DNA of 64,000 bases from Methanococcoides orientis (GCF_021184045.1 NZ_CP073710.1:496001-560000), one strand, 5' to 3'; counted from the stretch's first letter, positions 1 through 9,906 are shown. The notes: generated by a model not told the origin, from the letters alone. Program-made: numbers and translations.

Positions 1-740
1 TGATCACACTTGTCATCACTCCCTGGTTCGAGAAAACGATGAAACTTCCTCTTGCTGTCAAGGTTCCAAAAAAGTATTCGGATCACATCATTGTCTGTGG
101 GTATAATGCACTTGTGGAGACCCTGGTGGAGGAGTTTCAGGGGCAAAATACAAGTTTTGTTATTGTATCAGAAGATGAGGATGCTCTGCGAATGTTATCC
201 AGGAATAACATTCCTTGCATGTATGGCGATCCAAGCGATGAGGTCACACTTGAGAATGCTAACATAAATTCTGCCCGCTTTCTCATTGCTAACCAGTCAG
301 ATAATGAAAATGCGAACATTGTTCTAACTGCTCGAAAAGTTAGTGATGTCAAGGTTATTGCTGTGGCAGAAGATGCTTCAAAGATAAAATACCTGAAATA
401 TGCTGGTGCTGATCGTGTCATATCACCAAAACTTGTACTGGGCAGGTTCTTTGCAAAAAAAGCAGTTGATCCCTTCCTTGGCGTACTTTTTGGTACTACC
501 GAATTCTTTGATGGGTGTAGCATCGTAGAGTTTCCTGTATACTCAAAAAGTGAATTGATCGGAAAAACTCTGGCACAGTCTACTATTAATGAAAAGACCG
601 GAGCTACTGTCATTGGCTTAAGAAAAGGGGGGCAGTTAACTTTTAATATTCATCCGGGTGATGTGATAAAAGATAATACTGTCATTCTTGCAGTAGGCAG
701 CAAGGAACAGCTTCAGAAATTGGGCAAATTGACCGATTAA
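1..740 (+). CDS. RCK/TrkA domain protein, 5' end cut by window
   Basis: Potassium channel or transport regulatory protein. The frame is open from base 3 with no start before the edge, so the gene begins upstream; the first visible residues (ITLVITPWFEKT) look like the end of a membrane segment, which suggests an RCK-gated channel or transporter rather than a soluble TrkA. After it come a Rossmann RCK-N domain (HIIVCGYNAL, then acidic strand ends) and an RCK-C domain over the last 70 residues (SELIGKTLAQ, GDVIKDNTVILAVG). The Met at base 39 is internal. The stop is 10 bases before a second RCK gene, so the two are probably co-transcribed. K+ as the ligand or substrate is inferred from the family. 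Confidence 0.8.
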   Translation, partial: ITLVITPWFEKTMKLPLAVKVPKKYSDHIIVCGYNALVETLVEEFQGQNTSFVIVSEDEDALRMLSRNNIPCMYGDPSDEVTLENANINSARFLIANQSDNENANIVLTARKVSDVKVIAVAEDASKIKYLKYAGADRVISPKLVLGRFFAKKAVDPFLGVLFGTTEFFDGCSIVEFPVYSKSELIGKTLAQSTINEKTGATVIGLRKGGQLTFNIHPGDVIKDNTVILAVGSKEQLQKLGKLTD

Positions 741-750
741 AGGGCGCAAT

Positions 751-1440
751 ATGATGATAACAAATGAACATTTGATCTTACTTGGCTATGGCGATGTTGG
801 CAAAAGTATAGTTGAGGTATTTGTTGAGAATGATGTTAATTTCATCGTGGTCGATAAAAATGAGGCTGCATTATCAAATGTCAATTTTGACCACATCATT
901 GGTGATGGGAATGATGAAGCTATCCTCAAGCAGGCAGGTATTGAGAAAGCATCTACGGTGATCATTACGTTGAATACTGATACCGAAGTTATCTTTGCAA
1001 CTCTTATGGCACGTGGTCTAAAGCCTGATTGTATCATTTTCTCCCGTGCAAATTCTGTTAATTCCATTGATAAGTTATACAAGGCCGGAGCGGATTACGT
1101 AGCTTCACTTTCCATCGTGTCTGGTCAGCTGCTTGCCAAGATCACATCAAAATGCTCCCGTCCTGAATGCTATCAGCTTTATGAGGAGATCGTACTCTAT
1201 GAGGGTATCGAGATCGAAAAGTTCCAGCTCAAGGAAGGTTCCGGTATGGTTGGCAATAGTATAGGAGAACTTGATCTTGTAAATAAATTTGACTGCAAGA
1301 TCATAGGTGTGGAAAGAAAAGGCTCAGTGACTGTCTCTCTTCCTTCTTCCTTCATACTGGAGGTAGGCGATACGATTGCCGTAGTTGGAAACAGGGAGCA
1401 TGTCGAGAAATTCAGGAATATCTTCCTTAAACAGGATTGA
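751..1440 (+). CDS. TrkA-like RCK protein (NAD-binding + RCK-C)
   Basis: Soluble 229-residue K+ uptake regulator-like protein. Residues 5-130 form an RCK-N Rossmann domain with the glycine motif LGYGDVGKS and an Asp at the end of strand two (FIVVDKNE), typical of NAD(H) binding. Residues 150-225 form an RCK-C domain ending in GDTIAVVG. There is no transmembrane segment. It lies 10 bases after the membrane-linked RCK gene and probably forms one functional unit with it. Two Met codons occur in tandem (751 and 754), so the exact start is uncertain by one residue. Confidence 0.8.
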   Translation: MMITNEHLILLGYGDVGKSIVEVFVENDVNFIVVDKNEAALSNVNFDHIIGDGNDEAILKQAGIEKASTVIITLNTDTEVIFATLMARGLKPDCIIFSRANSVNSIDKLYKAGADYVASLSIVSGQLLAKITSKCSRPECYQLYEEIVLYEGIEIEKFQLKEGSGMVGNSIGELDLVNKFDCKIIGVERKGSVTVSLPSSFILEVGDTIAVVGNREHVEKFRNIFLKQD

Positions 1441-1462
1441 GAATTTCGGTGGATATACATTT

Positions 1463-2239
1463 ATGGAGCTATTTTTCTATATTGCAATTGTTTTCTGCCT
1501 TTCCATCCTTTTCTCGTTCCTTGGAATGGGTGGTGCGATCATATATGTCCCTCTGTTATACTGGCTTGGGATGGACCTTTTGACAGCGATCGCAATTGCA
1601 CTGTTGTTAAACGTGGTGACCACTTTTTCAGCATCGATAACTTATATTAAAAAGAGGATGGTGGATTTTCATACGGCTGCACCATTTATACTATCCTCTG
1701 CAATAGCTGCACCATTTGGGGCTTTTATTTCACGATCTGTTCCTGATACTACAACATTAAGCATATTCAGTCTGGTAGTTGCATTGGCAGGGTTCATTGT
1801 TATATTTTCAAAGAGGATCGGGAAGGCGGAAATTGGAATGAAGGCCAGCTGGAAAGCACGCTTTATTGTCGGTATCATTCTGGGCTTGTTTATCGGAACA
1901 GTTGCAGGAATGCTGGGCATTGGTGGCGGTACATTCCTGGTTCCTGTCTTGTTGCTTCTGGGATTTGGAATAAAGAGTGCACCTGCAACATCCGCATTAG
2001 TAGTTCTCTTTTCATCTCTGTCCGGATTTCTGTCACATATAGGTAGTTTACAGATCGATCTTTCACTTCTTGCTGCTATGGGATTTACGGCACTGGTGGG
2101 TGGGCAGATAGGTTCACGGCTGATGTATCTTCGGCATGATAAGCTTCGTTTATTCTTTGAACAGTATTTCAGTAAGATACTCGGTATGGTGCTGCTGTTG
2201 ATAGCCGTGATGCTACAGTGGTCTCTTATTGGGAAATAA
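1463..2239 (+). CDS. TauE/SafE family membrane exporter
   Basis: Putative sulfite/organosulfonate or anion exporter of 258 residues with about eight hydrophobic segments. The two half-repeats each carry the family motif FLGMGGAIIYVPLL near residue 15 and MLGIGGGTFLVPVLLLLGF near residue 150. The start at 1463 is chosen because it follows a GGTGGA Shine-Dalgarno at 1449-1454; a longer frame from 1385 would overlap the TrkA-like gene and add a non-conserved hydrophilic leader. It is 22 bases after the RCK gene, possibly in the same operon. The substrate cannot be told from sequence. Confidence 0.8.
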   Translation: MELFFYIAIVFCLSILFSFLGMGGAIIYVPLLYWLGMDLLTAIAIALLLNVVTTFSASITYIKKRMVDFHTAAPFILSSAIAAPFGAFISRSVPDTTTLSIFSLVVALAGFIVIFSKRIGKAEIGMKASWKARFIVGIILGLFIGTVAGMLGIGGGTFLVPVLLLLGFGIKSAPATSALVVLFSSLSGFLSHIGSLQIDLSLLAAMGFTALVGGQIGSRLMYLRHDKLRLFFEQYFSKILGMVLLLIAVMLQWSLIGK

Positions 2240-2373
2240 GGGTAAGGAAAATATGGCTAGGAAAGAAGGATTAGGGAATACGGTTGGGAAAGAATGATTA
2301 AGGAATGTGGCTGGTAAGAGGCGTGATGTGTAAGGTCAGGCTGATAAGATTCTGAACTTCTGCTCAATGCTCT

Positions 2374-2392
2374 CCTTTCTATGATAGAAAGG
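2374..2392 (+). terminator. hairpin after tauE-like gene
   Basis: A perfect 8-bp inverted repeat (CCTTTCTA / TAGAAAGG) with a 3-base loop lies between the exporter and the tRNA gene. It may end the upstream operon; it could also be part of the tRNA promoter region. The rest of 2240-2438 shows purine-rich, imperfectly repetitive sequence and no gene. Confidence 0.35.
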
Positions 2393-2438
2393 TTTAATAC
2401 GAAACATCACAATGATACAACGCAATTCTAAGTTGTAT

Positions 2439-2533
2439 GGGCCCGTAGGGTAGCCAGGACATCCTCATGGGCTTCGAAGTGGATTATTCCTCGAAGAGAC
2501 CCATTGACCCGCGTTCGAATCGCGGCGGGCCCG
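2439..2533 (+). tRNA. tRNA-Arg (anticodon UCG) with 21-nt intron
   Basis: All cloverleaf parts can be folded by eye: acceptor GGGCCCG (2439-2445) with CGGGCCC (2526-2532) and discriminator G2533; D arm with G10-U25 and conserved A14/A21; anticodon stem ATGGG/CCCAT (2467-2471, 2500-2504); T arm CCGCG-TTCGAAT-CGCGG. The anticodon loop is C-U-U-C-G-A-A once bases 2478-2498 are removed, giving anticodon UCG (2474-2476). The insert sits between positions 37 and 38 and forms a canonical bulge-helix-bulge: CTTC (2472-2475) pairs with GAAG (2493-2496), flanked by bulges GAA and AGA. CCA is not encoded. The spliced length is 74. Confidence 0.9.
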
Positions 2534-2617
2534 TATTTTTTAACTTCATTTTTAATTTCTACTCAATATTTAGGTTCTTATCAAAAACTTATAATGTTTT
2601 GAAAATAATTATCATTT

Positions 2618-3475
2618 ATGGATCTCAGATTAAAAGAAGAGATAAGTAAGTTTCATTTTTTTAATGTAAACTGGAAGGACATAGATATTTTTCTCTTGTT
2701 CTTTTTTCTGCCATCTATTTTATTGATGTTGTTTATACTACCTGATTATATGAAGTTCGATCATTTCATTCTCTTTCCATTGGAGCCAAGGGTCGAAACA
2801 CTTTTTCTGTCCAACTATGTCCATTCTTCATATTCTCATTTGATGGAGAATGTGGTCTTTTATCTGATCGTCATGTTCCTGATCATTAATTTTGAAACCG
2901 ACAGGAAATTTTTCATCATATCATTTTTGTTATTTTCTTTCGTCCTTCCATTTGTTGTTTCATTTTCAATGGTATATTTTATAGACCTTCCATTTCCTGT
3001 TCAGGGATATTCAGGAGTTGTAAGTGCACTGGTAGCTTACCTGATGTTTGCTTTTTACAGGTATTGCAAAAAGTATTATTGTCCTAAAATAGGGCACGAG
3101 TTCATTTATTTTTTGATATTTTTGAACCTCTTCCTGGTGCTTTTTAATTTGAAAGCCTCTATTTTCATGTATATGGGAATATCTATACTTTTACTGGTAA
3201 CTGCTTATGCCAATCGTCCGTTCTTTGATTGTATTTCCCTGAAACTCCATTCATTTTGTGGATCAGGCATAAAGCACGGTTCCTCGAATTTGATTCTCTT
3301 CTATATCGGACTTGTCTATCTCGTTCTTGGATATTTTCTGATAGGTCTGCCATTACTGATCCCAGAAAACATCATAAATGAAACAGGAATTGTAAACAGT
3401 CTGGGGCATTATGCCGGCTATGTATTTGGATTAATGTCCGCTCTTATGCTTGAACAGGTAAATAAGATAATTTAA
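2618..3475 (+). CDS. rhomboid-like intramembrane protease
   Basis: A 285-residue polytopic membrane protein. The rhomboid hallmarks are visible: the HxSxxHLxxN pattern at residues 69-78, the catalytic-type serine in GYSGVV (Ser132), and a histidine in a late helix, GHYAG (His264), with about six hydrophobic segments between. This Ser/His pair is the rhomboid dyad, so proteolytic activity is plausible; N78 could act in the oxyanion hole. The substrate is unknown. The gene stands alone after the tRNA and is convergent with pheT. It is unusually rich in Phe and AT codons compared with its neighbours. Confidence 0.75.
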   Translation: MDLRLKEEISKFHFFNVNWKDIDIFLLFFFLPSILLMLFILPDYMKFDHFILFPLEPRVETLFLSNYVHSSYSHLMENVVFYLIVMFLIINFETDRKFFIISFLLFSFVLPFVVSFSMVYFIDLPFPVQGYSGVVSALVAYLMFAFYRYCKKYYCPKIGHEFIYFLIFLNLFLVLFNLKASIFMYMGISILLLVTAYANRPFFDCISLKLHSFCGSGIKHGSSNLILFYIGLVYLVLGYFLIGLPLLIPENIINETGIVNSLGHYAGYVFGLMSALMLEQVNKII

Positions 3476-3484
3476 AAAAGAAGT

Positions 3485-3504
3485 TTCCCGGATATTTCCG
3501 GGAA
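3485..3504. terminator. bidirectional hairpin between rhomboid gene and pheT
   Basis: Perfect 8-bp stem TTCCCGGA/TCCGGGAA with loop TATT lies ten bases after the rhomboid stop and before the pheT stop on the other strand. It is well placed to end both convergent transcripts. Confidence 0.5.
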
Positions 3505-3554
3505 GATTTGATGGAATATTTAATTTTAAGTCTGAAATATTATAATCTTACATT

Positions 3555-5177
3555 TCATTCTGTCATATCGATCTCAAAAGCAACGATCGGCTGGCCAAGG
3601 CCAAAGTTGACAATAACTCCTGGATAGAGTTCTCCCATTACACCAACCTTCTTACCATCGACAATGATGTCAGCACGTCTGCCTTCGATAAATGCAGGAT
3701 CTGTTGATTCGGTTACCTCGTATTGAATATCCCTCTCCCTCATCACAGCGTCCAGGACTTCCCTGATCTCAGTGAAGTTTGCCTGCGCATGGATCGAGGC
3801 AGCTGAAAGGTGAAGCCTGTTCTTTGCATTCACAACAACTTCTCCGACCTCAAAGATGCGCTGGGGGAGCTCATGGTGCTGGTTCAGGGAGAATATTTCT
3901 ATGAGATTTGGTAATATGGTTGTGCGGACCATTGTCTGGTCTTCGCTTATAGGGTGAAGCACGAACGTAACATCATCTGTCTCTTCACGTCCCATCCACT
4001 CAAAGTGTACTTTCTGGCTGGTGAGTGTAAAAGGCATGACCTCTGAATATCCCAGGCTTACCATTATCTCACGCATTGCTCCTCTAGTAAGGGATATTGG
4101 ATGTGCGCTTCCTATGGTGGCATTCTTTGGAAATTTGCTCTGGATCTTGTCAAAGCCATATCCGATGGCAATATCCTCGATCACGTCAAAATTGTGCAAT
4201 ATATCTGCCCTGTAGGAAGGGACCATGATGTCGAAGTTCTCTCCGTCATCAGAAAGGCTTGCACCGAATCCCATTCTTTCCAGCTCGTTGATGATCTCCT
4301 CATTAGTAAGTTCCACGCCTATTAGTGAATCGATCTCTGATCTTGGAAGTTTGAGATCGCGAGCTGTCATGTCAGGAGTTATCTTTTCAGTTCCATCCGG
4401 ATAGGTGATCTTCACCGATTCGACCTCGCCCCCCCTCTCTGCAAGTGCGGTCACTACGATGTTAAGTGCAGTGTAAACAGCATCTCCCAGACCGGTCACA
4501 TCAATGAACAGGTCAGTAGTGCTTTCTTCTACTCTTGTAAGCGTTCCATTGATGATTGGAGGGAATGAAAGTACATTTTCCTTTGAATCAGTTATCAATG
4601 GATATTTTTCCATTCCTTCAAGGATGTCGGCAAAGCGTACTCCCTTTGGATGTTCCGCAAGGATCTCATCCATTGTCATTGGTTCTGTAAAGTCAAGAGG
4701 TACGAATTTATAATCCGGGTCAACAGCCTGATATTTGAATGGCGGGGTGATACTTGCCATGTCGTGAACGCCGATGGAAACTTTCTTCCTGTTCCTTCCA
4801 AGTCCCCAGTGTAGGGATTCCTGGAGGTCCATCAGGGATTTAATGGAGCTGGATGTGAAGTTTATTCCCCTTACAACCGCACAGCCAAGTACCGGGCGGA
4901 CATTCCCGATCTGATCATCAAGCTCTATCGTAATGTCTGATGGTGTTACGTCATAATGACAAAGCCCGGTTTCGATGTTCATAAATCCGCGCATGGCTCT
5001 TGCCACTCCTTCCACACTGTAAAGGTCAGGGCGGTCAGGGAAGAACTCAATGTCTATGGATTCTTTTTCGATACGTTCGATGTCTGCACCTATCATTGGT
5101 ACGCGGTCAATGATCGTGTCCTTGTCTGAACGTGTGAGTGATTCCAGATCCTCATATTGTAAGGTAATTATTGGCAT
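3555..5177 (-). CDS. pheT: phenylalanyl-tRNA synthetase beta subunit
   Basis: Tetrameric PheRS beta subunit, archaeal/eukaryotic type at 540 residues (bacterial PheT is about 800 because of the extra tRNA-binding and anticodon-fold domains). Visible are the N-terminal [12 protein letters not shown], the B1/B3-B5 core, and the C-terminal synthetase-like domain with [14 protein letters not shown] and RIFEVGEV. The start at 5177 is preferred over 5198 because GGAG lies 9 bases upstream of it, whereas the longer form lacks any Shine-Dalgarno. pheS is not in this window. Confidence 0.95.
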   Translation of the reverse strand: MPIITLQYEDLESLTRSDKDTIIDRVPMIGADIERIEKESIDIEFFPDRPDLYSVEGVARAMRGFMNIETGLCHYDVTPSDITIELDDQIGNVRPVLGCAVVRGINFTSSSIKSLMDLQESLHWGLGRNRKKVSIGVHDMASITPPFKYQAVDPDYKFVPLDFTEPMTMDEILAEHPKGVRFADILEGMEKYPLITDSKENVLSFPPIINGTLTRVEESTTDLFIDVTGLGDAVYTALNIVVTALAERGGEVESVKITYPDGTEKITPDMTARDLKLPRSEIDSLIGVELTNEEIINELERMGFGASLSDDGENFDIMVPSYRADILHNFDVIEDIAIGYGFDKIQSKFPKNATIGSAHPISLTRGAMREIMVSLGYSEVMPFTLTSQKVHFEWMGREETDDVTFVLHPISEDQTMVRTTILPNLIEIFSLNQHHELPQRIFEVGEVVVNAKNRLHLSAASIHAQANFTEIREVLDAVMRERDIQYEVTESTDPAFIEGRRADIIVDGKKVGVMGELYPGVIVNFGLGQPIVAFEIDMTE

Positions 5178-5328
5178 GTGGGATATCTCCGTGGTCATAT
5201 TATATGACCATTAGCAATTTGAACCGATAATAGAACGAACATGTGTAGCTTTTGATTTAATATTTTTCATTAATTTTCTTTATAATGTGCTCATTTAAAT
5301 GCAATAAGTTTAATAATAGATACTGATA

Positions 5329-5345
5329 ATTATCATTATGATAAT
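5329..5345. promoter_or_regulatory. 17-bp palindrome upstream of pilus-motor operon
   Basis: ATTATCAT-T-ATGATAAT is a perfect odd-centred palindrome 52 bases before the ATPase start, preceded by a further GATAAT. The repeated GATAAT/ATTATC hexamers resemble the bacterial Fur-box layout, but no regulator can be assigned. Confidence 0.35.
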
Positions 5346-5396
5346 AGGTCACACCATCTGTGGCTATCATATGCACAGACCTCTTGCGGTGTAACA

Positions 5397-7649
5397 ATGG
5401 CAAAAAAGGCAGAAGATAATCTGAATGGCGACAAGTTGAATGGCATTGAAGATGCTGATCATAAAACTGTCGAAGGAAAAGACTCTGGTGAGGCTAATGA
5501 AGGTGAGGATCTTAGCGACACACTATCTGAATTTCACAATAGTAATGAAATTAATGAAGAAGACCTTGAAGCAGTTATTCTAACACCAAGAAGCAGATCA
5601 AGAAATAGCTTTGTTAATCCTCCTGGAAGGAACAGTTTTGATAATGGTGATGAGGATCTTAATGTCCTTCTGCCAAGGTCAGAGAACTTTGCCCGTCCAG
5701 AGAAAGAATTCAGGTCCAACCTGGAGGACTGGAGGCCGAAGAATGGCTATCCTGAGGGGTTTGAACCTGTTAGCATTGACCCGGAAGAATTCGAATTATC
5801 TGCAGGCAGGCAGCAAAGTGCGACAGAAACTGTCCCGAAAATGCACATTGAGCTTACAGAAGAGGGCAGTGGGGATAATGAGATCCCGGAGGGTTTTCAT
5901 CTTGCCGGAGAACCGGTAGGTAAAGAGAGTAATGATCCGGAAGAACCAGTTCCGGAACTTTCAGATGCTTTCGGAAAAAGTGGGGTCGAAAACATTGATG
6001 CCGAAAGAGGTGTTTCTGCCGACGATCTTCAGGAAGAACTTATCTCTGCAGATGACGAGGAATCCTTTTCCGCTGAAAAGATCGGCTTTAAGGAAAAAAT
6101 AAAGAATCTCTTCAGAAGAGAAAATGAAGAGGTAGAACCCTATGATCCGGAAGTCCATGACATCCTTTCAGAATTTACAGGTGTCGAAGACTATGAGGAA
6201 GTAGAACGTTACTGGATCTCGGAACCGTATGTTTTTATTGTAATTCTTTACAATGAGGATCGAAATGATCATATTTATTATGTGGTCGAGCCGTCACTGT
6301 CTGACTTTGAGCAGGTATTCCTGACCGAAATAAAGGATCGTCTTCATAATGAGCTTCTGGTAGAAGATATTGATGAAACTGAAGACAAGGAAAAAGTGCT
6401 TGAAAAAGAGATCCGTGAAATCATCAAGGACTATGCTATCGAAATAACTCCTGCAATGCTTGAGAAGGTATTTTATTACATTAAGCGTGATTTCATCAAA
6501 TTCGGTAAGATCGATCCATTGATGAATGATAGTTCAATAGAAGATGTTTCCGGGAATGGTCACAGTAAGCCAATCTTCCTTTATCACCGTGCTTATCAGA
6601 ATATTGCTACTAACATTATTTTTGAGGAAAAAGAACTTGATTCTTTCATTATCCAGCTTGCACAGAAGAGTGGTAAGCATATCTCAGTGGCAGATCCGAT
6701 GGTAGATGCCACTATGCCGGATGGTTCAAGGATACAGATGACACTTGGTGTCAGTGTTACAACCCATGGTAGTACATTTACTATCAGGAAGTTCAGCGAG
6801 GATCCTATCACTCCGGTAGACCTCCTGAAGTGGGGAACATTCTCTCCGGAATGTATGGCATATCTTTGGTTATGCATTGAGAATAACAAGAGCCTGATCT
6901 ATGCCGGTGGTACTGCATCCGGTAAGACTTCTTCACTGAATGCTGTATCTCTGTTTATCCCTGAAAAAGCTAAGATAATAAGTCTTGAAGATACAAGGGA
7001 ATTGAAATTGCCTCATCCAAATTGGATCCCTGGTATGACCAGAGATTCCTTCACCGCGGATGATCGTGGTTCTGTAGATATGTATGATCTTCTAAAGGCT
7101 GCATTACGTCAGCGTCCGGAATATCTCCTTGTCGGAGAAGTTCGTGGTAAAGAAGCTCTGACACTTTTCCAGGCAATGTCCACAGGACATACCACTTTCT
7201 CTACAATGCATGCAGATTCAGTTCCATCTGCTATCCACAGGCTTGAGAACCCGCCTATAAGTGTGCCGCGTAATATGATACAGGCGCTGGATATTATGTG
7301 TATTCAGGCACAGACCTATTCCATGGGCAAGCGTGTCAGAAGAAATCTGAAAGTTGTAGAGATCATTGATATTGATCCAAATACACGAAATGTCAGGACC
7401 AATGATGTTTTCGTGTGGGATTCTTCGACCGATGCCTTCCACAGGACAGGTGATTCAAAAGCTTTGATGGATATTCGTATGAGGAGAGGTTGGGGTGCAA
7501 TGGATGTCAACAGGGAATTGGCAAACCGGCAGCGTATACTGGAATATATGGTAGATAATGAAATTGAGGACTTTAAGCAGATCTCTGGTATTATTAATGC
7601 TTATCAATCCACACCGGATAAAATTTTGAAGGAACTTGATATGCTATAA
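5397..7649 (+). CDS. type IV pilus/archaellum-type secretion ATPase (GspE/FlaI family)
   Basis: Hexameric motor ATPase that would power assembly of a type IV pilus-like filament. Residues 1-270 form a long acidic, low-complexity N-terminal region absent from compact FlaI proteins. The C-terminal half is the motor: Walker A GGTASGKT (504-511), Asp box near LEDTRELKLPH, Walker B-like LLVGEVRG, and His box GHTTFSTMHAD. It overlaps in function with the next gene (gap 31 bases), the polytopic platform protein. No pilin, prepilin peptidase or archaellum genes are nearby, so the filament it builds is not identified. Confidence 0.9.
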   Translation: MAKKAEDNLNGDKLNGIEDADHKTVEGKDSGEANEGEDLSDTLSEFHNSNEINEEDLEAVILTPRSRSRNSFVNPPGRNSFDNGDEDLNVLLPRSENFARPEKEFRSNLEDWRPKNGYPEGFEPVSIDPEEFELSAGRQQSATETVPKMHIELTEEGSGDNEIPEGFHLAGEPVGKESNDPEEPVPELSDAFGKSGVENIDAERGVSADDLQEELISADDEESFSAEKIGFKEKIKNLFRRENEEVEPYDPEVHDILSEFTGVEDYEEVERYWISEPYVFIVILYNEDRNDHIYYVVEPSLSDFEQVFLTEIKDRLHNELLVEDIDETEDKEKVLEKEIREIIKDYAIEITPAMLEKVFYYIKRDFIKFGKIDPLMNDSSIEDVSGNGHSKPIFLYHRAYQNIATNIIFEEKELDSFIIQLAQKSGKHISVADPMVDATMPDGSRIQMTLGVSVTTHGSTFTIRKFSEDPITPVDLLKWGTFSPECMAYLWLCIENNKSLIYAGGTASGKTSSLNAVSLFIPEKAKIISLEDTRELKLPHPNWIPGMTRDSFTADDRGSVDMYDLLKAALRQRPEYLLVGEVRGKEALTLFQAMSTGHTTFSTMHADSVPSAIHRLENPPISVPRNMIQALDIMCIQAQTYSMGKRVRRNLKVVEIIDIDPNTRNVRTNDVFVWDSSTDAFHRTGDSKALMDIRMRRGWGAMDVNRELANRQRILEYMVDNEIEDFKQISGIINAYQSTPDKILKELDML

Positions 7650-7680
7650 CGTTCTTTGGAGTGGTAAGGTGACAGAAGAT

Positions 7681-9906
7681 ATGTCTCAGGAAACAGCTCA
7701 TGAAGGCCAAATCCAGGAAAAAGTTCCCGATCTTGTCGAAGAACATGGTAGTCTTCAGGATGTCGAACCTTCAATCGAAACAGAGGTAAACAGCTCCTCA
7801 TCACTTTCTTCCGGGAGTAAAAAAGATTCATTCCTGAGTGGATTTAAACGAAAGTTATCCGGAGGTCCAAAAAAGGACAATGAAACTTTTGAAAAGTTCT
7901 TTGAATACTTTGCGATTTTAAAAAAGATCCCTTTTGCATTACTCGGTGATCGAATTAAGGCAAGGAAAGAAAAATATGCACATCTTCAGGTGCAACTTTT
8001 CCAGGCACGTGTTCCGCTTTCATATGAGATGTATGTTTCAAATGCGATTTTCTATTCAGTATTTTGCTGTATAATTGGCCTTATTCTTGGTCTTTTCCTC
8101 TCGCATGTTGTTGTGAATCTGATCGGTCTTCCTGATTCTATAACAAATCTGGAGTTCAGTACATCCACTTCCTGGATACTGCAATTTAAATCACTATTCG
8201 TCGGATTTTTGATAACCGCTCTTTTTTCTGCAATTATTGGAGGTGTCACCTATGTATCCTTCATGCTTTACCCCGCTTTCAAGGCAGGTGAACGTAAGGG
8301 TGACATCGACAGGCATTTGCCTTATGCTGTAACTTTCATGTATGCTCTTTGTAAGGGTGGCATGAATATCATTGAGGTATTCAGGCTATTGGCTCGTTCA
8401 GAGGATACTTATGGTGAAGTTTCAAAAGAAATAGATGCTATCCTGCGTGAGATGGATTATTTCGGACACGACCTTAGAACTGCTATCTCGAACATTAGCG
8501 AGGTAACTCCTTCAGAAAGGTTTCAGGACCTGATGCAGAACCTTCTGACCATCATTGACAGTGGTGGAAGCATTCCACGTTATTTCCAGGACAAGTCTGA
8601 ACAGTACTTGCAAAAATCCATAGTGGACCAAAAAGGATTCCTGGAGACCCTGGCATTGCTGTCAGAATCTTATGTTACTGCATTCGTTGCCGGTCCTCTC
8701 TTTATCATCATACTTGGTGTTATGATGGCAGTAATGGGGTCCGGGTCGGATGTCATGGTGTATGCTATCATTTATGCTGTACTGCCGATCGGCTCACTGA
8801 TGTTTGTTGTGATGATCAGTATTATCACTCCAAGTGAGAGTGGAGAACCTGATATCCTGCCTACTACGGTAGTTCTTGATCATGGTATTCCTCAGGTCCC
8901 ATCATATCTTGAACCTGTATATAATGAAGCAGGTGAACTTATAGATGAGACTGAAGAAAAGGTTCAGGAGAGAGCATTGTATGAGGGTCTTGCAAAGTCA
9001 AAAAAATCATTATCATTTAGTGATTTCTTGCAGAATCCTCTCAAACCGCTGTTAAATAACCCTCTTTATACCCTTGCTGTTACATTACCAATTGCATTTC
9101 TGGTTATTTTGATCCCGTTCTTGATGAACAAAGGAGATCTGTATACAACATCCGATATCGTCGCTTTTATTGATGATTATATTGTGCTTGGTCTTTTCTT
9201 TGTGATAGTGCCTCTTGCTATTTTCCATGAGATTAAATCTCATAGGAAGAAAAGTCTTGAGAAAAATTTCCCGGATTTCTTAAAAAAGCTTGCAAGCACT
9301 AACGAGACTGGAATGACCCTTCGTGATTCCATAACACTGATGGCAACTTCAGGTAAAGGAAGCCTTGGCAAAGAGATCCACAATATCTGGAAGGACATCT
9401 TCTGGGGAATGAATGTAAATGATGCTCTCATAAGGTTTGCCAACAGGCTTCGGACTCATGTTATAGCGCGTTCTATGACCCTTATTACAAAAGCCAATGA
9501 ATCAAGTGGTGATGTGGGTGAAGTACTTCTGGTAGCAGCACGCGATGCGGCATCAGAACAGTCTATGAAACGTGAGCGTTCGATGAACATGATGATCTAC
9601 ATAGTGATCATTTATATTGCGTTCTTTGTGTTCGTTGGTGTCATCTATGTTATTTCCACGACCTTCCTGGCAGAGATGGCAAATGCTGGTGAAAAGATGG
9701 CTGAAGCAGGAACCCAGGCTGGAGGATTCCTTGGTAATTTCGACCTTGATGCATACACTCGTTTATTCATGCATGCTTCCCTTCTTCAGGGATTAAGCTC
9801 CGGGCTTATGGCAGGGGCAATGGGCGAAGGTAATGTACTTTCAGGACTGAAACACTCAATAGTCATGATCACTGTCGGTTATCTTATATTCACCCTGTTC
9901 GTATGA
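7681..9906 (+). CDS. FlaJ/TadC-type membrane platform protein
   Basis: Integral membrane platform for the preceding ATPase, 741 residues. An acidic cytoplasmic N-terminus of about 80 residues is followed by two T2SSF-like cytoplasmic helical bundles (around DRHLPYAVTFMYALCKGGMN and FPDFLKKLASTNETGMTLRD), each framed by membrane segments; about nine hydrophobic stretches are visible in total, and the protein ends in one. The start at 7681 follows AAGGTGA (7666-7672) with 8-base spacing. A GTG at 7669 behind GGAG is an alternative adding four residues. Confidence 0.9.
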   Translation: MSQETAHEGQIQEKVPDLVEEHGSLQDVEPSIETEVNSSSSLSSGSKKDSFLSGFKRKLSGGPKKDNETFEKFFEYFAILKKIPFALLGDRIKARKEKYAHLQVQLFQARVPLSYEMYVSNAIFYSVFCCIIGLILGLFLSHVVVNLIGLPDSITNLEFSTSTSWILQFKSLFVGFLITALFSAIIGGVTYVSFMLYPAFKAGERKGDIDRHLPYAVTFMYALCKGGMNIIEVFRLLARSEDTYGEVSKEIDAILREMDYFGHDLRTAISNISEVTPSERFQDLMQNLLTIIDSGGSIPRYFQDKSEQYLQKSIVDQKGFLETLALLSESYVTAFVAGPLFIIILGVMMAVMGSGSDVMVYAIIYAVLPIGSLMFVVMISIITPSESGEPDILPTTVVLDHGIPQVPSYLEPVYNEAGELIDETEEKVQERALYEGLAKSKKSLSFSDFLQNPLKPLLNNPLYTLAVTLPIAFLVILIPFLMNKGDLYTTSDIVAFIDDYIVLGLFFVIVPLAIFHEIKSHRKKSLEKNFPDFLKKLASTNETGMTLRDSITLMATSGKGSLGKEIHNIWKDIFWGMNVNDALIRFANRLRTHVIARSMTLITKANESSGDVGEVLLVAARDAASEQSMKRERSMNMMIYIVIIYIAFFVFVGVIYVISTTFLAEMANAGEKMAEAGTQAGGFLGNFDLDAYTRLFMHASLLQGLSSGLMAGAMGEGNVLSGLKHSIVMITVGYLIFTLFV

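Noticed and set aside
2467-2649. 60-codon frame over the tRNA and the rhomboid gene start
   Set aside because: It starts in the tRNA anticodon stem and ends within the rhomboid gene; the tRNA fold fully explains the DNA.
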